NCBI RefSeq assembly: GCF_004010325.2 | Contig: NZ_SADR02000030.1 | Coordinates: 1-64,000 of the forward strand | DNA length: 64,000 nucleotides | Direction: 5' to 3' | Origin: Mesorhizobium sp. M00.F.Ca.ET.216.01.1.1 | GTDB taxonomy: Bacteria > Pseudomonadota > Alphaproteobacteria > Rhizobiales > Rhizobiaceae | Shown: positions 42,442 through 49,576 of the stretch, piece by piece | Layout of the letters: every line of letters begins with the position of its first letter | Numbering within the stretch: position 1 is the first letter of the stretch | The notes under the pieces: generated by a model | The model's input: only the letters and a program-made list of their open reading frames with translations | The model's database searches: none | What the model was told of the DNA's origin: nothing | Position numbers and translations under genes: made by a program

Positions 42442-43785
42442 CTAATCCTCTTTGGCCAGGTATTTTTCCAGCCAGTGGATGTCATAGTCGCCATTGGCGA
42501 TATCGGCATTGCCGACGAGATCGCGAAACAGCGGCAGCGTCGTCTTAATGCCGTCAACGACGAACTCGTCGAGCGCGCGCCGCAGCCGCATCATGCATTC
42601 GACGCGGTTGCGTCCGTGCACGATCAGCTTGCCGATCAAGCTGTCGTAATATGGTGGGATCTTATAGCCTGAATAAACGCCGGAATCGACACGGATGCCG
42701 AGGCCGCCCGGCGTGTGGAAATGGGTGATCGTGCCGGGCGAGGGAGTGAAAGTGCGCGGATCCTCGGCATTGATGCGGCATTCGATGGCATGGCCCAGGA
42801 AGCGGATGTCCTCCTGGCGCACCGAAAGCCCGGCGCCCGAGGCGACGCGGATCTGTTCGTGCACGAGGTCGATGCCGGTGATCGCCTCCGTTACCGGATG
42901 CTCGACCTGCAGCCGCGTGTTCATCTCAATGAAGTAGAATTCGCCGTTCTCGTAGAGGAATTCGATGGTGCCGGCGCCGGAATAGCCAAGATCGGCAATG
43001 GCTCTGGCGCAGACGCCGCCGATATATGCGCGCTCCTCGGCATTGAGGGCGGGCGATGGCGCCTCTTCCCAGACCTTCTGGTGGCGGCGCTGCAGCGAGC
43101 AGTCGCGTTCGCCGAAATGCACGCCGTGGCCGGCACCGTCGCCGAACACCTGCACCTCGATGTGGCGCGGCTTTTGAAGGTATTTCTCGATGTATACGGC
43201 GTCGTCGCCGAAGGCAGCACCGGCTTCCGAGCGCGCCGTTTGCAGCGCGACTTCAAGGTCTACTTCGCTGCGCGCCACCTTCATGCCGCGTCCGCCGCCG
43301 CCGGCCGACGCCTTGATGATCACCGGATAGCCGATCTCGGCGGCGATGCGCTTGGCTTCCTTTTCCTCGGTGACTGCGCCGTCGGAGCCAGGCACAACAG
43401 GAATGCCCAGGCGCTTTGCCGTGCGCTTGGCCTCGATCTTGTCGCCCATGATGCGGATATGGTCGCCGGACGGGCCGATGAAGGTGATATTGTGCGCGGC
43501 AAGGATATCGGCGAACTTGGCGTTCTCCGACAGGAAGCCGTAGCCGGGATGCACCGCATCGGCGCCGGTGATCTCGCAAGCCGCGACGATCTGATGGATG
43601 TTGAGGTAGCTGTCGCGCGACGGCGGCGGCCCGATGCAGACGCTCTCGTCGGCCAGCCGCACATGCATGGCATCGGCGTCGGCGGTCGAATGCACCACCA
43701 CTGTCTGGATGCCGAGCTCCTTGCAGGCGCGCAGCACCCGGAGAGCGATTTCGCCGCGATTGGCGATGAGGATTTTCTGGAACAT
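42442..43785 (-). CDS. accC: Biotin carboxylase subunit of acetyl-CoA carboxylase
   Basis: 447 residues. The N-terminal biotin carboxylase fold (FQKILIANRGEIALRVLRAC) is followed by an ATP-grasp domain with KASAGGGGRGMKVAR and the catalytic EMNTRLQVEHPVTEAITGID. It carboxylates the biotin carried by AccB in the first step of fatty acid synthesis. It starts 19 bases after accB in the same orientation. The longer frame upstream overlaps accB and is not used. Confidence 0.96.
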   Translation of the reverse strand: MFQKILIANRGEIALRVLRACKELGIQTVVVHSTADADAMHVRLADESVCIGPPPSRDSYLNIHQIVAACEITGADAVHPGYGFLSENAKFADILAAHNITFIGPSGDHIRIMGDKIEAKRTAKRLGIPVVPGSDGAVTEEKEAKRIAAEIGYPVIIKASAGGGGRGMKVARSEVDLEVALQTARSEAGAAFGDDAVYIEKYLQKPRHIEVQVFGDGAGHGVHFGERDCSLQRRHQKVWEEAPSPALNAEERAYIGGVCARAIADLGYSGAGTIEFLYENGEFYFIEMNTRLQVEHPVTEAITGIDLVHEQIRVASGAGLSVRQEDIRFLGHAIECRINAEDPRTFTPSPGTITHFHTPGGLGIRVDSGVYSGYKIPPYYDSLIGKLIVHGRNRVECMMRLRRALDEFVVDGIKTTLPLFRDLVGNADIANGDYDIHWLEKYLAKED

Positions 43786-43804
43786 CTTTCGGCTGTTCCC
43801 GGCT

Positions 43805-44263
43805 CTACTCGATGACGACGAGAGGCATGCCGTATTCGACCGGCTGGGCATCTTCGAACAGGATCGCCGTCACCGTGCCGGCACGCGGCGAGGGGATCTG
43901 GTTCATCGTCTTCATCGCCTCGATGATCAGCAGCGTCTGGCCTTCCTTGACCTTCTGCCCGATCTCGATGAACGGCTTGGCGTCGGGCGACGGCGCCAGA
44001 TAGGCGGTGCCGACCATGGGCGAAGCCACTGCATTCTTGGACACGTCGAACTCCGCCGGCACGGAAGCCGCCGCGGGCTGAGGTGCTGCCGGCGCATAGG
44101 CGGGCTGCGGCGCGGCAACCGCATGGACGGCCGGCGCCTGTCGCGAGACGCGCACCTTCAAGTCACCCAGCTCGACCTCGATCTCGGTGAGATTGGTGTC
44201 GTTCAGTATGCCCGCCAGATCGCGGATCAGTTGCTGGTCAACACCGTTCTTCTTTATCGACAT
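43805..44263 (-). CDS. accB: Biotin carboxyl carrier protein
   Basis: 152 residues. The N-terminal helix (DQQLIRDLAGILNDTNLTEI) is joined by an Ala/Pro-rich linker to the biotinyl domain, whose lysine lies in LLIIEAMKTMNQIPS (about residue 117). The motif reads EAMKT rather than the more usual EAMKM. ATG 44263 (MSIKKNGV) has GAAGG upstream; the longer frame start overlaps aroQ. Second gene of the aroQ-accB-accC-aat unit. Confidence 0.94.
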   Translation of the reverse strand: MSIKKNGVDQQLIRDLAGILNDTNLTEIEVELGDLKVRVSRQAPAVHAVAAPQPAYAPAAPQPAAASVPAEFDVSKNAVASPMVGTAYLAPSPDAKPFIEIGQKVKEGQTLLIIEAMKTMNQIPSPRAGTVTAILFEDAQPVEYGMPLVVIE

Positions 44264-44289
44264 TTTCGAGCCTTCTGTTTGTTGGCCGG

Positions 44290-44724
44290 TCATAGGCGTG
44301 CTGCCAGCGCCTGCAGCGCAAGCGTGTAGCCAAGCGGCCCGAACCCGCAGATCATGCCGACAGCGACCGGCGCGACCATGGAGACGTGGCGGAATGGTTC
44401 CCGCGCGTGAATGTTGGAAAGATGGACTTCGGCCACCGGCAGCGGCGCGATGGCGCGGATGGCGTCGTGGATGGCGATCGAGGTGTGGCTGTAGGCACCC
44501 GGATTGATGACGATGCCAACGGCCTTGTCGGCGGCTTCGTGGATCCAGTCGACGAGATCGCCCTCATGGTTTGATTGACGGAAATCAATCTGCAGCCCAA
44601 GTGCCGCACCAGCCTGCTTGCAGTCGTCGGCGATCGCGGCGAGCGTCTTGCCGCCATAGATGCCTGGCTCGCGCTTGCCGAGCGCGTTGAGGTTGGGACC
44701 GTTCAGGACGAAAACCGTTTTCAA
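44290..44724 (-). CDS. aroQ: 3-dehydroquinate dehydratase, type II
   Basis: 144 residues: VLNGPNLNALGKREPGIYGG with the catalytic Tyr, IDFRQSNHEGDLVDWIHEA, VINPGAYSHTSIAIHDAI and EVHLSNIHAREPFRHVS with the catalytic His are all in place. It forms 3-dehydroshikimate in the shikimate pathway as a dodecamer. The start codon is TTG (44724), read as MKTVFVLNGPN; no ATG exists nearby. A GC hairpin (44742-44763) precedes it. Confidence 0.94.
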   Translation of the reverse strand: MKTVFVLNGPNLNALGKREPGIYGGKTLAAIADDCKQAGAALGLQIDFRQSNHEGDLVDWIHEAADKAVGIVINPGAYSHTSIAIHDAIRAIAPLPVAEVHLSNIHAREPFRHVSMVAPVAVGMICGFGPLGYTLALQALAARL

Positions 44725-44741
44725 AAAAGCCGACCTTTCCC

Positions 44742-44763
44742 GGCGCCGGCCTCAAGCCGGCGC
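44742..44763 (-). terminator. Hairpin between dsbA-like and aroQ genes
   Basis: Stem GCGCCGGC / GCCGGCGC with loop TTGAG (minus strand), about 95 bases after the DsbA-like stop. The U-run (CTTTTTTG) is 15 bases further and overlaps the aroQ start, so it may be a weak terminator or part of the aroQ leader. Confidence 0.35.
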
Positions 44764-44858
44764 GCCGGACCCTCTATAATGGGCATAGACGCCTGCGGAA
44801 AGAGCGCAAGTGCGTTCTTTCGCTGTCCACAACAGGCGGAAAATTGCCTGCTGCAAGA

Positions 44859-45665
44859 TCAGAGCGCGGCCTTCGCCGCCTCGATCTTTTCCGCCAGCAC
44901 TTCCCGGCCGAGCGCCCCGAACACCACCTCGTTGCCGACCACATAGGAGGGCGTTCCGGTGATGGCCAGCTTGTTGGCAAGCTCATAGGTCTTGGAGAAG
45001 GTCTGGGTGATGCTCGGATCCTTCATCTTCTCGCGCAGCGTCGCCTCGTCGGCGCCGAGCGACAGTGCCACCTTGATCGCCGCGGCCTCTGTGGCGCGTC
45101 CCTGGCCGCCGAGCAGGGCGTTGTGGAACTCACCGTATTTTTCCGGCTTCATCAGGTGGAAAGCCATCGAAACGACGCTGGCCTTCTGTGAATCAGGGCC
45201 GAGGATCGGGAATTCCTTGAGCACGAAGCGCAGGTTCGGATCGGCCTTCGTCAGCGCCCGCATGTCGTCGATGGCGCGTTTGCAGAAGCCGCAATTGTAG
45301 TCGTAGAACTCGACGATGGTGACCTTGCCGTTCGGATTGCCGACGACGCCGTCGAAGGAGGAGTTGAATATCTCGTCCTTGGCATTCTTGATGACGCCGA
45401 GACTGGCGATCCGCTGCTCTTCCTTCTGCTTGGCCTCAAGCGCGCTTTGCGCCTCGAGCAGTACTTCAGGGTTCTTCAGGAGATAGTCGCGGATGATGCC
45501 TTCGACCTCGGCCCGGTCGATCTTGGTGCCGTCCGATGACGCTGTCTGGACGATTTGCACCGTATCGGCCTTCGCCGTTTGCGGATTTCCAGTGACGAAG
45601 CCGAAAGCCAGCATGGCAAGCGCTGCCGCCACTCCCGTAGTGCCGAGCAATATTGCCTTGTTCAT
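44859..45665 (-). CDS. DsbA-family disulphide oxidoreductase (Com1-like)
   Basis: 268 residues. An N-terminal signal anchor (LGTTGVAAALAMLAFGFVTG) precedes a helical region (DRAEVEGIIRDYLLKNPEVL), then a thioredoxin fold with active site EFYDYNCGFCKRAIDDM (CGFC about 125-128) and the cis-Pro loop AITGTPSYVVG. It would act in the periplasm on disulphides of exported proteins. GAGGATC precedes the ATG. The M48 protease gene lies 58 bases upstream on the same strand. Confidence 0.9.
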   Translation of the reverse strand: MNKAILLGTTGVAAALAMLAFGFVTGNPQTAKADTVQIVQTASSDGTKIDRAEVEGIIRDYLLKNPEVLLEAQSALEAKQKEEQRIASLGVIKNAKDEIFNSSFDGVVGNPNGKVTIVEFYDYNCGFCKRAIDDMRALTKADPNLRFVLKEFPILGPDSQKASVVSMAFHLMKPEKYGEFHNALLGGQGRATEAAAIKVALSLGADEATLREKMKDPSITQTFSKTYELANKLAITGTPSYVVGNEVVFGALGREVLAEKIEAAKAAL

Positions 45666-45723
45666 GATCCTCGATCCTCTTGCCTGTTCCGGTCCGCTGT
45701 GTCGCCGCGCGCGGCCGAAAGGT

Positions 45724-47118
45724 TCACTTGTTTTTGCCGGAAGGCGCGTAGTTTATGATATCCTGCGCACGAAGCCACCCCGGCTCGCCGCGCTTCATCT
45801 TCATCTGCGCACGCATAGCGAAGATCTTCGCGTTCTTGTAGTCGCCGGAATAGAAATGGCCTTCGGCAGTGGCGAGGTCGGCCGCCGGTATGTCGCCCAG
45901 CTCGCCATAGGCCTGGGCCAGGTAGCGATATCCTTCGGCGTTTTCGCGGTCGCGCCCGAGACCGTTGCTGATCTGCACTGCTGCCTTCTTCAGGGAATCG
46001 GGCGTGCCGATGGCCATCAGCGCCTGTCCATAGGAGACCGGCAGCAGTCCGGATCGTGCCGGATCGAGGCTGACTGCCTTGGCATAGGCATCCGCGGCAT
46101 CCTTGGGCTTGTTCGCCTTCATCAGGATGTCGCCGCGCAATTCCTGGAAATAGGGGTTTTTCGGTTGCTCCTTGATCAGCGCGTTTGTCTTGGCGAGCGC
46201 GTTGGCCAGGTTGCCGAAAAGATACGTCGCCTGCGCATCGCCATATCGCGAGGCGAGGCTGCCCGGGTTCTTGCGCATCAGCCGCGACGCGGCGGCCTGG
46301 CCTTGCATGTAGACGGCGATCTTGATGCGCATCATATCGTGCCGCTGCTGCAGCGCCGGCGGGTCGACCTTGTCGACATAGGGGCTCTGTTTCACGAGCG
46401 CTTCGAGATTGGCGATGCGCTCCTGCGGCATTGGATGGCTGATCCGGTAGGGATCGACCTGCGCGCCGGACAGCGACAATGCGCCCTGGAAGCGGCCGAA
46501 CGTCTTCAGCATACCCATGCCGGACTGGCCGGTGGCGTTGAGATAGCTGATCGCCGAGCGGTCGGCGGTCATCTCCTCGGTGCGTTGATAGGCGAGGATG
46601 CTGCGCTGCGCCATCTCGCCGCCGCCAGCCGCAACACCCATGCCAGCGCCGGCAAGGCCACGGCTCTTGGTGGTCGCGCCGGCGACCATCGCGCCGGCGC
46701 CGAGCAGCGTAGCGATGATCGCCATCGTCTTGGCGCGCTCGAGCTGCTCGCGCAATTTCTGCTGATGGCCGCCAGCGATGTGACCGGCTTCGTGAGCGAT
46801 GACGCCGATGATCTCGTTCGGCGTTTCGGCCGTCATCAGCGCGCCGGTGTTGATGAACAGACGACGGCCGGCGACGAAGGCGTTGAAGCTCGGATCGTTG
46901 ACCAGCACGATATTGACGCCATCTTTCGCCAGTCCCGCCGCCTTGAAGATTGGCCGGGCATAATCGCGCACCAGGGCTTCGATCTCGGCATCGCGCACCA
47001 CCGGCACGTTTTGCGCGAACGCGCTCACCGAGCCGGCGACTGCGACCGCGGTTGCAAGCAAAAGCGTCGCGAATCCGCGCGCAGTCCGGGCTATCGTCGA
47101 TCTGGGTCGGCTCAACAT
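45724..47118 (-). CDS. M48-family metalloprotease with TPR region (BepA-like)
   Basis: 464 residues. A signal peptide (ATLLLATAVAVAGSVSAFA) leads to an M48 domain with the zinc motif VIAHEAGHIAGGH (about 103-115) and the third ligand Glu near EEMTADRSAISYLNATG. The C-terminal half (about 260-460) contains TPR-like helices (KPKDAADAYAKAVSLDPARS, AEGYRYLAQAYGELGD). This is the BepA/YfgC architecture, a periplasmic protease and chaperone for outer-membrane assembly. Start ATG 47118; the long upstream frame is not protein-like. Confidence 0.92.
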   Translation of the reverse strand: MLSRPRSTIARTARGFATLLLATAVAVAGSVSAFAQNVPVVRDAEIEALVRDYARPIFKAAGLAKDGVNIVLVNDPSFNAFVAGRRLFINTGALMTAETPNEIIGVIAHEAGHIAGGHQQKLREQLERAKTMAIIATLLGAGAMVAGATTKSRGLAGAGMGVAAGGGEMAQRSILAYQRTEEMTADRSAISYLNATGQSGMGMLKTFGRFQGALSLSGAQVDPYRISHPMPQERIANLEALVKQSPYVDKVDPPALQQRHDMMRIKIAVYMQGQAAASRLMRKNPGSLASRYGDAQATYLFGNLANALAKTNALIKEQPKNPYFQELRGDILMKANKPKDAADAYAKAVSLDPARSGLLPVSYGQALMAIGTPDSLKKAAVQISNGLGRDRENAEGYRYLAQAYGELGDIPAADLATAEGHFYSGDYKNAKIFAMRAQMKMKRGEPGWLRAQDIINYAPSGKNK

Positions 47119-47328
47119 GACAGGTCCACTGGTAGACGAGCGGGCGAAGGATGAAAAGTCGGCACCGAAAACTTCCTGAGCTTGTGATCCCCATATCAAT
47201 CGGGCATTTGTGCGGCGCGCCGTCAAAGCCGGCTGCTTGCGGCGGTAGACAATGCAGATGCCAAAAAGCGCATAGTGGTTTGAGACATGCATAAAGACAG
47301 AGGCTTAAAGCGGTAAGAGTGAGGTCAA

Positions 47329-48477
47329 ATGGTTGTTTCGCTTTCGCGCCGCGGCGCGGTCGAGCCGTTCCACGCCATGGACATTCTGGCCGAGGCCAAC
47401 CGGCTGAAGGCGACGGGCGTGCCGGTCGTTTCAATGGCTGTCGGGCAGCCGTCCGACCCGGCGCCGGCAGGAGTTAGAGAAGCCGCGGCCAATGCGCTGA
47501 AGATAGGCCGCATCGGCTATACCGACGCACTGGGCCTGACAGAGCTGCGCAAGGCGATCGCGGAGCACTATGCCGAGCATTACGGCATCGATGTCCCGCC
47601 TGGCCGGATTGCCGTGACCACCGGATCGTCAGCGGCCTTCAACCTGGCCTTCTTGGCGATGTTCGATCCGGGTGACCGCGTCGCCATCGCTGCACCCGGC
47701 TATCCGGCCTATCGCAACATCATGGCAGCGCTCGGCATCGAGATCGTCGAGATCGAGCTCGATGGCGAGGCCTATCTCCATGCCGAACATCTGAAAACCG
47801 CGCACCGCGAAAAACCATTGAAGGGCGTGCTGTTCGCCAGCCCGGCCAATCCAACCGGGGCGGTGATCCCCGCCGACGAGTTGTCGGCGCTGGTTGCGAC
47901 GGCGGACGCGCTCGGCATCGCGGTGATCTCGGACGAGATCTATCACCGGCTCGCCTACGCCGCCCCGGACACGACGACGCTCGCCTACGGCACGGGCGTG
48001 ACGGTGATCAATTCCTTCTCGAAATACTATTGCATGACCGGTTGGCGCATCGGCTGGATGGTGCTGCCGGAAGAACTGGTGCGGCCGGTCGAGCGCATTG
48101 CCCAGAGCCTCTACATTTCGCCGCCGGAACTGTCGCAGATTGCGGCGATCGAGGCGTTCAAGGCGACGCAAGAACTGGAAGCGGTGAAGGCGCGCTACGC
48201 CTGGAACCGCGAGCTTTTGATGAAGCGCCTGCCGGAACTCGGCTTTGCATTGGCGGCGCCCATGGACGGCGCGTTCTACGCCTTCTGTGATGTCACAAGG
48301 CACACCAACGACAGCATGGCCTTCGCGCGCCGGATGCTTGCCGAGGCGCATGTGGCGGCGACGCCCGGCCGCGACTTCGATCCCCTGGCCGGGCACCGGA
48401 CCATGCGCTTTTCCTATGCCGGCAGCCATGACGACATGGTCGAGGCGATGGCGCGCATCGAACGCTGGCTGAAATAG
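47329..48477 (+). CDS. PLP-dependent aminotransferase, class I/II
   Basis: 382 residues, fold type I. YTDALGLTELRKAIAEHYAE, ASPANPTGAVIPADEL, VISDEIYHRLAY and the PLP lysine in NSFSKYYCMTGWRIGWMVLP (Lys about 231) are visible. It belongs to the aspartate/aromatic aminotransferase group; the substrate is not certain. GAGG lies just before the ATG. The glutaminase gene starts 11 bases after its stop, so glutamate may link the two. Confidence 0.9.
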   Translation: MVVSLSRRGAVEPFHAMDILAEANRLKATGVPVVSMAVGQPSDPAPAGVREAAANALKIGRIGYTDALGLTELRKAIAEHYAEHYGIDVPPGRIAVTTGSSAAFNLAFLAMFDPGDRVAIAAPGYPAYRNIMAALGIEIVEIELDGEAYLHAEHLKTAHREKPLKGVLFASPANPTGAVIPADELSALVATADALGIAVISDEIYHRLAYAAPDTTTLAYGTGVTVINSFSKYYCMTGWRIGWMVLPEELVRPVERIAQSLYISPPELSQIAAIEAFKATQELEAVKARYAWNRELLMKRLPELGFALAAPMDGAFYAFCDVTRHTNDSMAFARRMLAEAHVAATPGRDFDPLAGHRTMRFSYAGSHDDMVEAMARIERWLK

Positions 48478-48488
48478 CGAGGGACGCA

Positions 48489-49418
48489 ATGCCGGAACTT
48501 GAGCAGGCCTTGGCCGAAGTCGCCGCCGAAATGGCGGAGCGTACGGATCGCGGTGAAGTCGCCAGCTACATTCCGCAACTCGGCAAGGTCGATCCGAAGA
48601 AGTTCGGCATTGCAGCGGTGACCAATGACGGCCGCGTGCTGATGGCGGGTGATGCCGATCAGCCGTTTTCCATCCAGAGCATTTCAAAGGTGTTCACGCT
48701 GACGCTGGCACTTGGCAATGTCGGCGACGCGCTGTGGCAACGTGTCGGCCGCGAGCCTTCCGGCAATCCGTTCAACTCGATCGTCCAGCTCGAGCATGAG
48801 AACGGCATTCCGCGCAACCCATTCATCAATGCCGGCGCCATCGTCATCTCCGACATCCTGCTCGCCGGCCACCAGCCACGCGAGGCGATCGGCGAGATCC
48901 TGCGCTTCATCCAGTTTCTGGCCGACGACGAGACTGTTATCATCGACCGCGAGGTCGCGGCTTCCGAACGCGCCACCGGCTTTCGCAATTTCGCGCTTGC
49001 CAACTATATGAAATCCTTCGGTAACCTCCACCATGCGCCGGAACTGGCGCTGGGCGTCTATTTCCACCATTGCGCCATCGCCATGAGTTGCCGGCAACTC
49101 GCCCTGGCCGGCCGCTTCCTTGCCAATGGCGGCAAGAACCCGGCCACCGGACATTCGGTGGTGTCGGCAGAGCGCGCCCGCCGCATCGGCGCAATGATGC
49201 TGACCTGCGGCCATTATGACGGGTCCGGCGATTTTGCCTTCCGCGTCGGCATTCCCGGCAAGAGCGGCGTCGGCGGCGGCATATTGGGGATCGTGCCGGG
49301 CGTGGCGTCTCTTGCCGTGTGGTCACCCGGCCTCAATGCCAACGGCAATTCCAGGCTGGGCTCGATCGCGCTGGAGAAACTGGCGAAGATGATGAATTGG
49401 TCGATCTTTGCGCCTTGA
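48489..49418 (+). CDS. glsA: Glutaminase A
   Basis: 309 residues of the serine-dependent beta-lactamase-like glutaminase family: FSIQSISKVFTLTLAL holds the catalytic Ser-x-x-Lys (about 61-64), with NPFNSIVQLEHENGIPRNPF, NAGAIVISD, MTCGHYDGSGDFAFRVG and GVGGGILGIVPG. It hydrolyses glutamine to glutamate and ammonia. GAGGGA precedes the ATG, co-transcribed with the aminotransferase. A bidirectional terminator follows. Confidence 0.95.
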   Translation: MPELEQALAEVAAEMAERTDRGEVASYIPQLGKVDPKKFGIAAVTNDGRVLMAGDADQPFSIQSISKVFTLTLALGNVGDALWQRVGREPSGNPFNSIVQLEHENGIPRNPFINAGAIVISDILLAGHQPREAIGEILRFIQFLADDETVIIDREVAASERATGFRNFALANYMKSFGNLHHAPELALGVYFHHCAIAMSCRQLALAGRFLANGGKNPATGHSVVSAERARRIGAMMLTCGHYDGSGDFAFRVGIPGKSGVGGGILGIVPGVASLAVWSPGLNANGNSRLGSIALEKLAKMMNWSIFAP

Positions 49419-49505
49419 TGCATGTCGCACAAAATTGCGCCGCGGCTTTTGGGATAACGACTTCAGGTGCGACGCGCTTTTGGGATTTACTGCTATTCCG
49501 ACATG

Positions 49506-49544
49506 AAAAACCCCGCGCCGCCTACCGGGCAACGCGGGATTTTT
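49506..49544. terminator. Bidirectional terminator between glsA and rne
   Basis: AAAAA-CCCCGCG ... CGCGGG-ATTTTT: stem CCCGCG (49512-49517) / CGCGGG (49533-49538) flanked by A-run and T-run, so it can end both converging transcripts. Confidence 0.8.
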
Positions 49545-49576
49545 GATCAGAAAATCATTCCAAAAAACTGAAAAGC

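Noticed and set aside
45662..47434. 590-codon open frame in another minus-strand phase over the M48 protease gene
   Set aside because: Arg/Ser-rich shadow of the M48 frame, which has a signal peptide and the HEAGH zinc motif.
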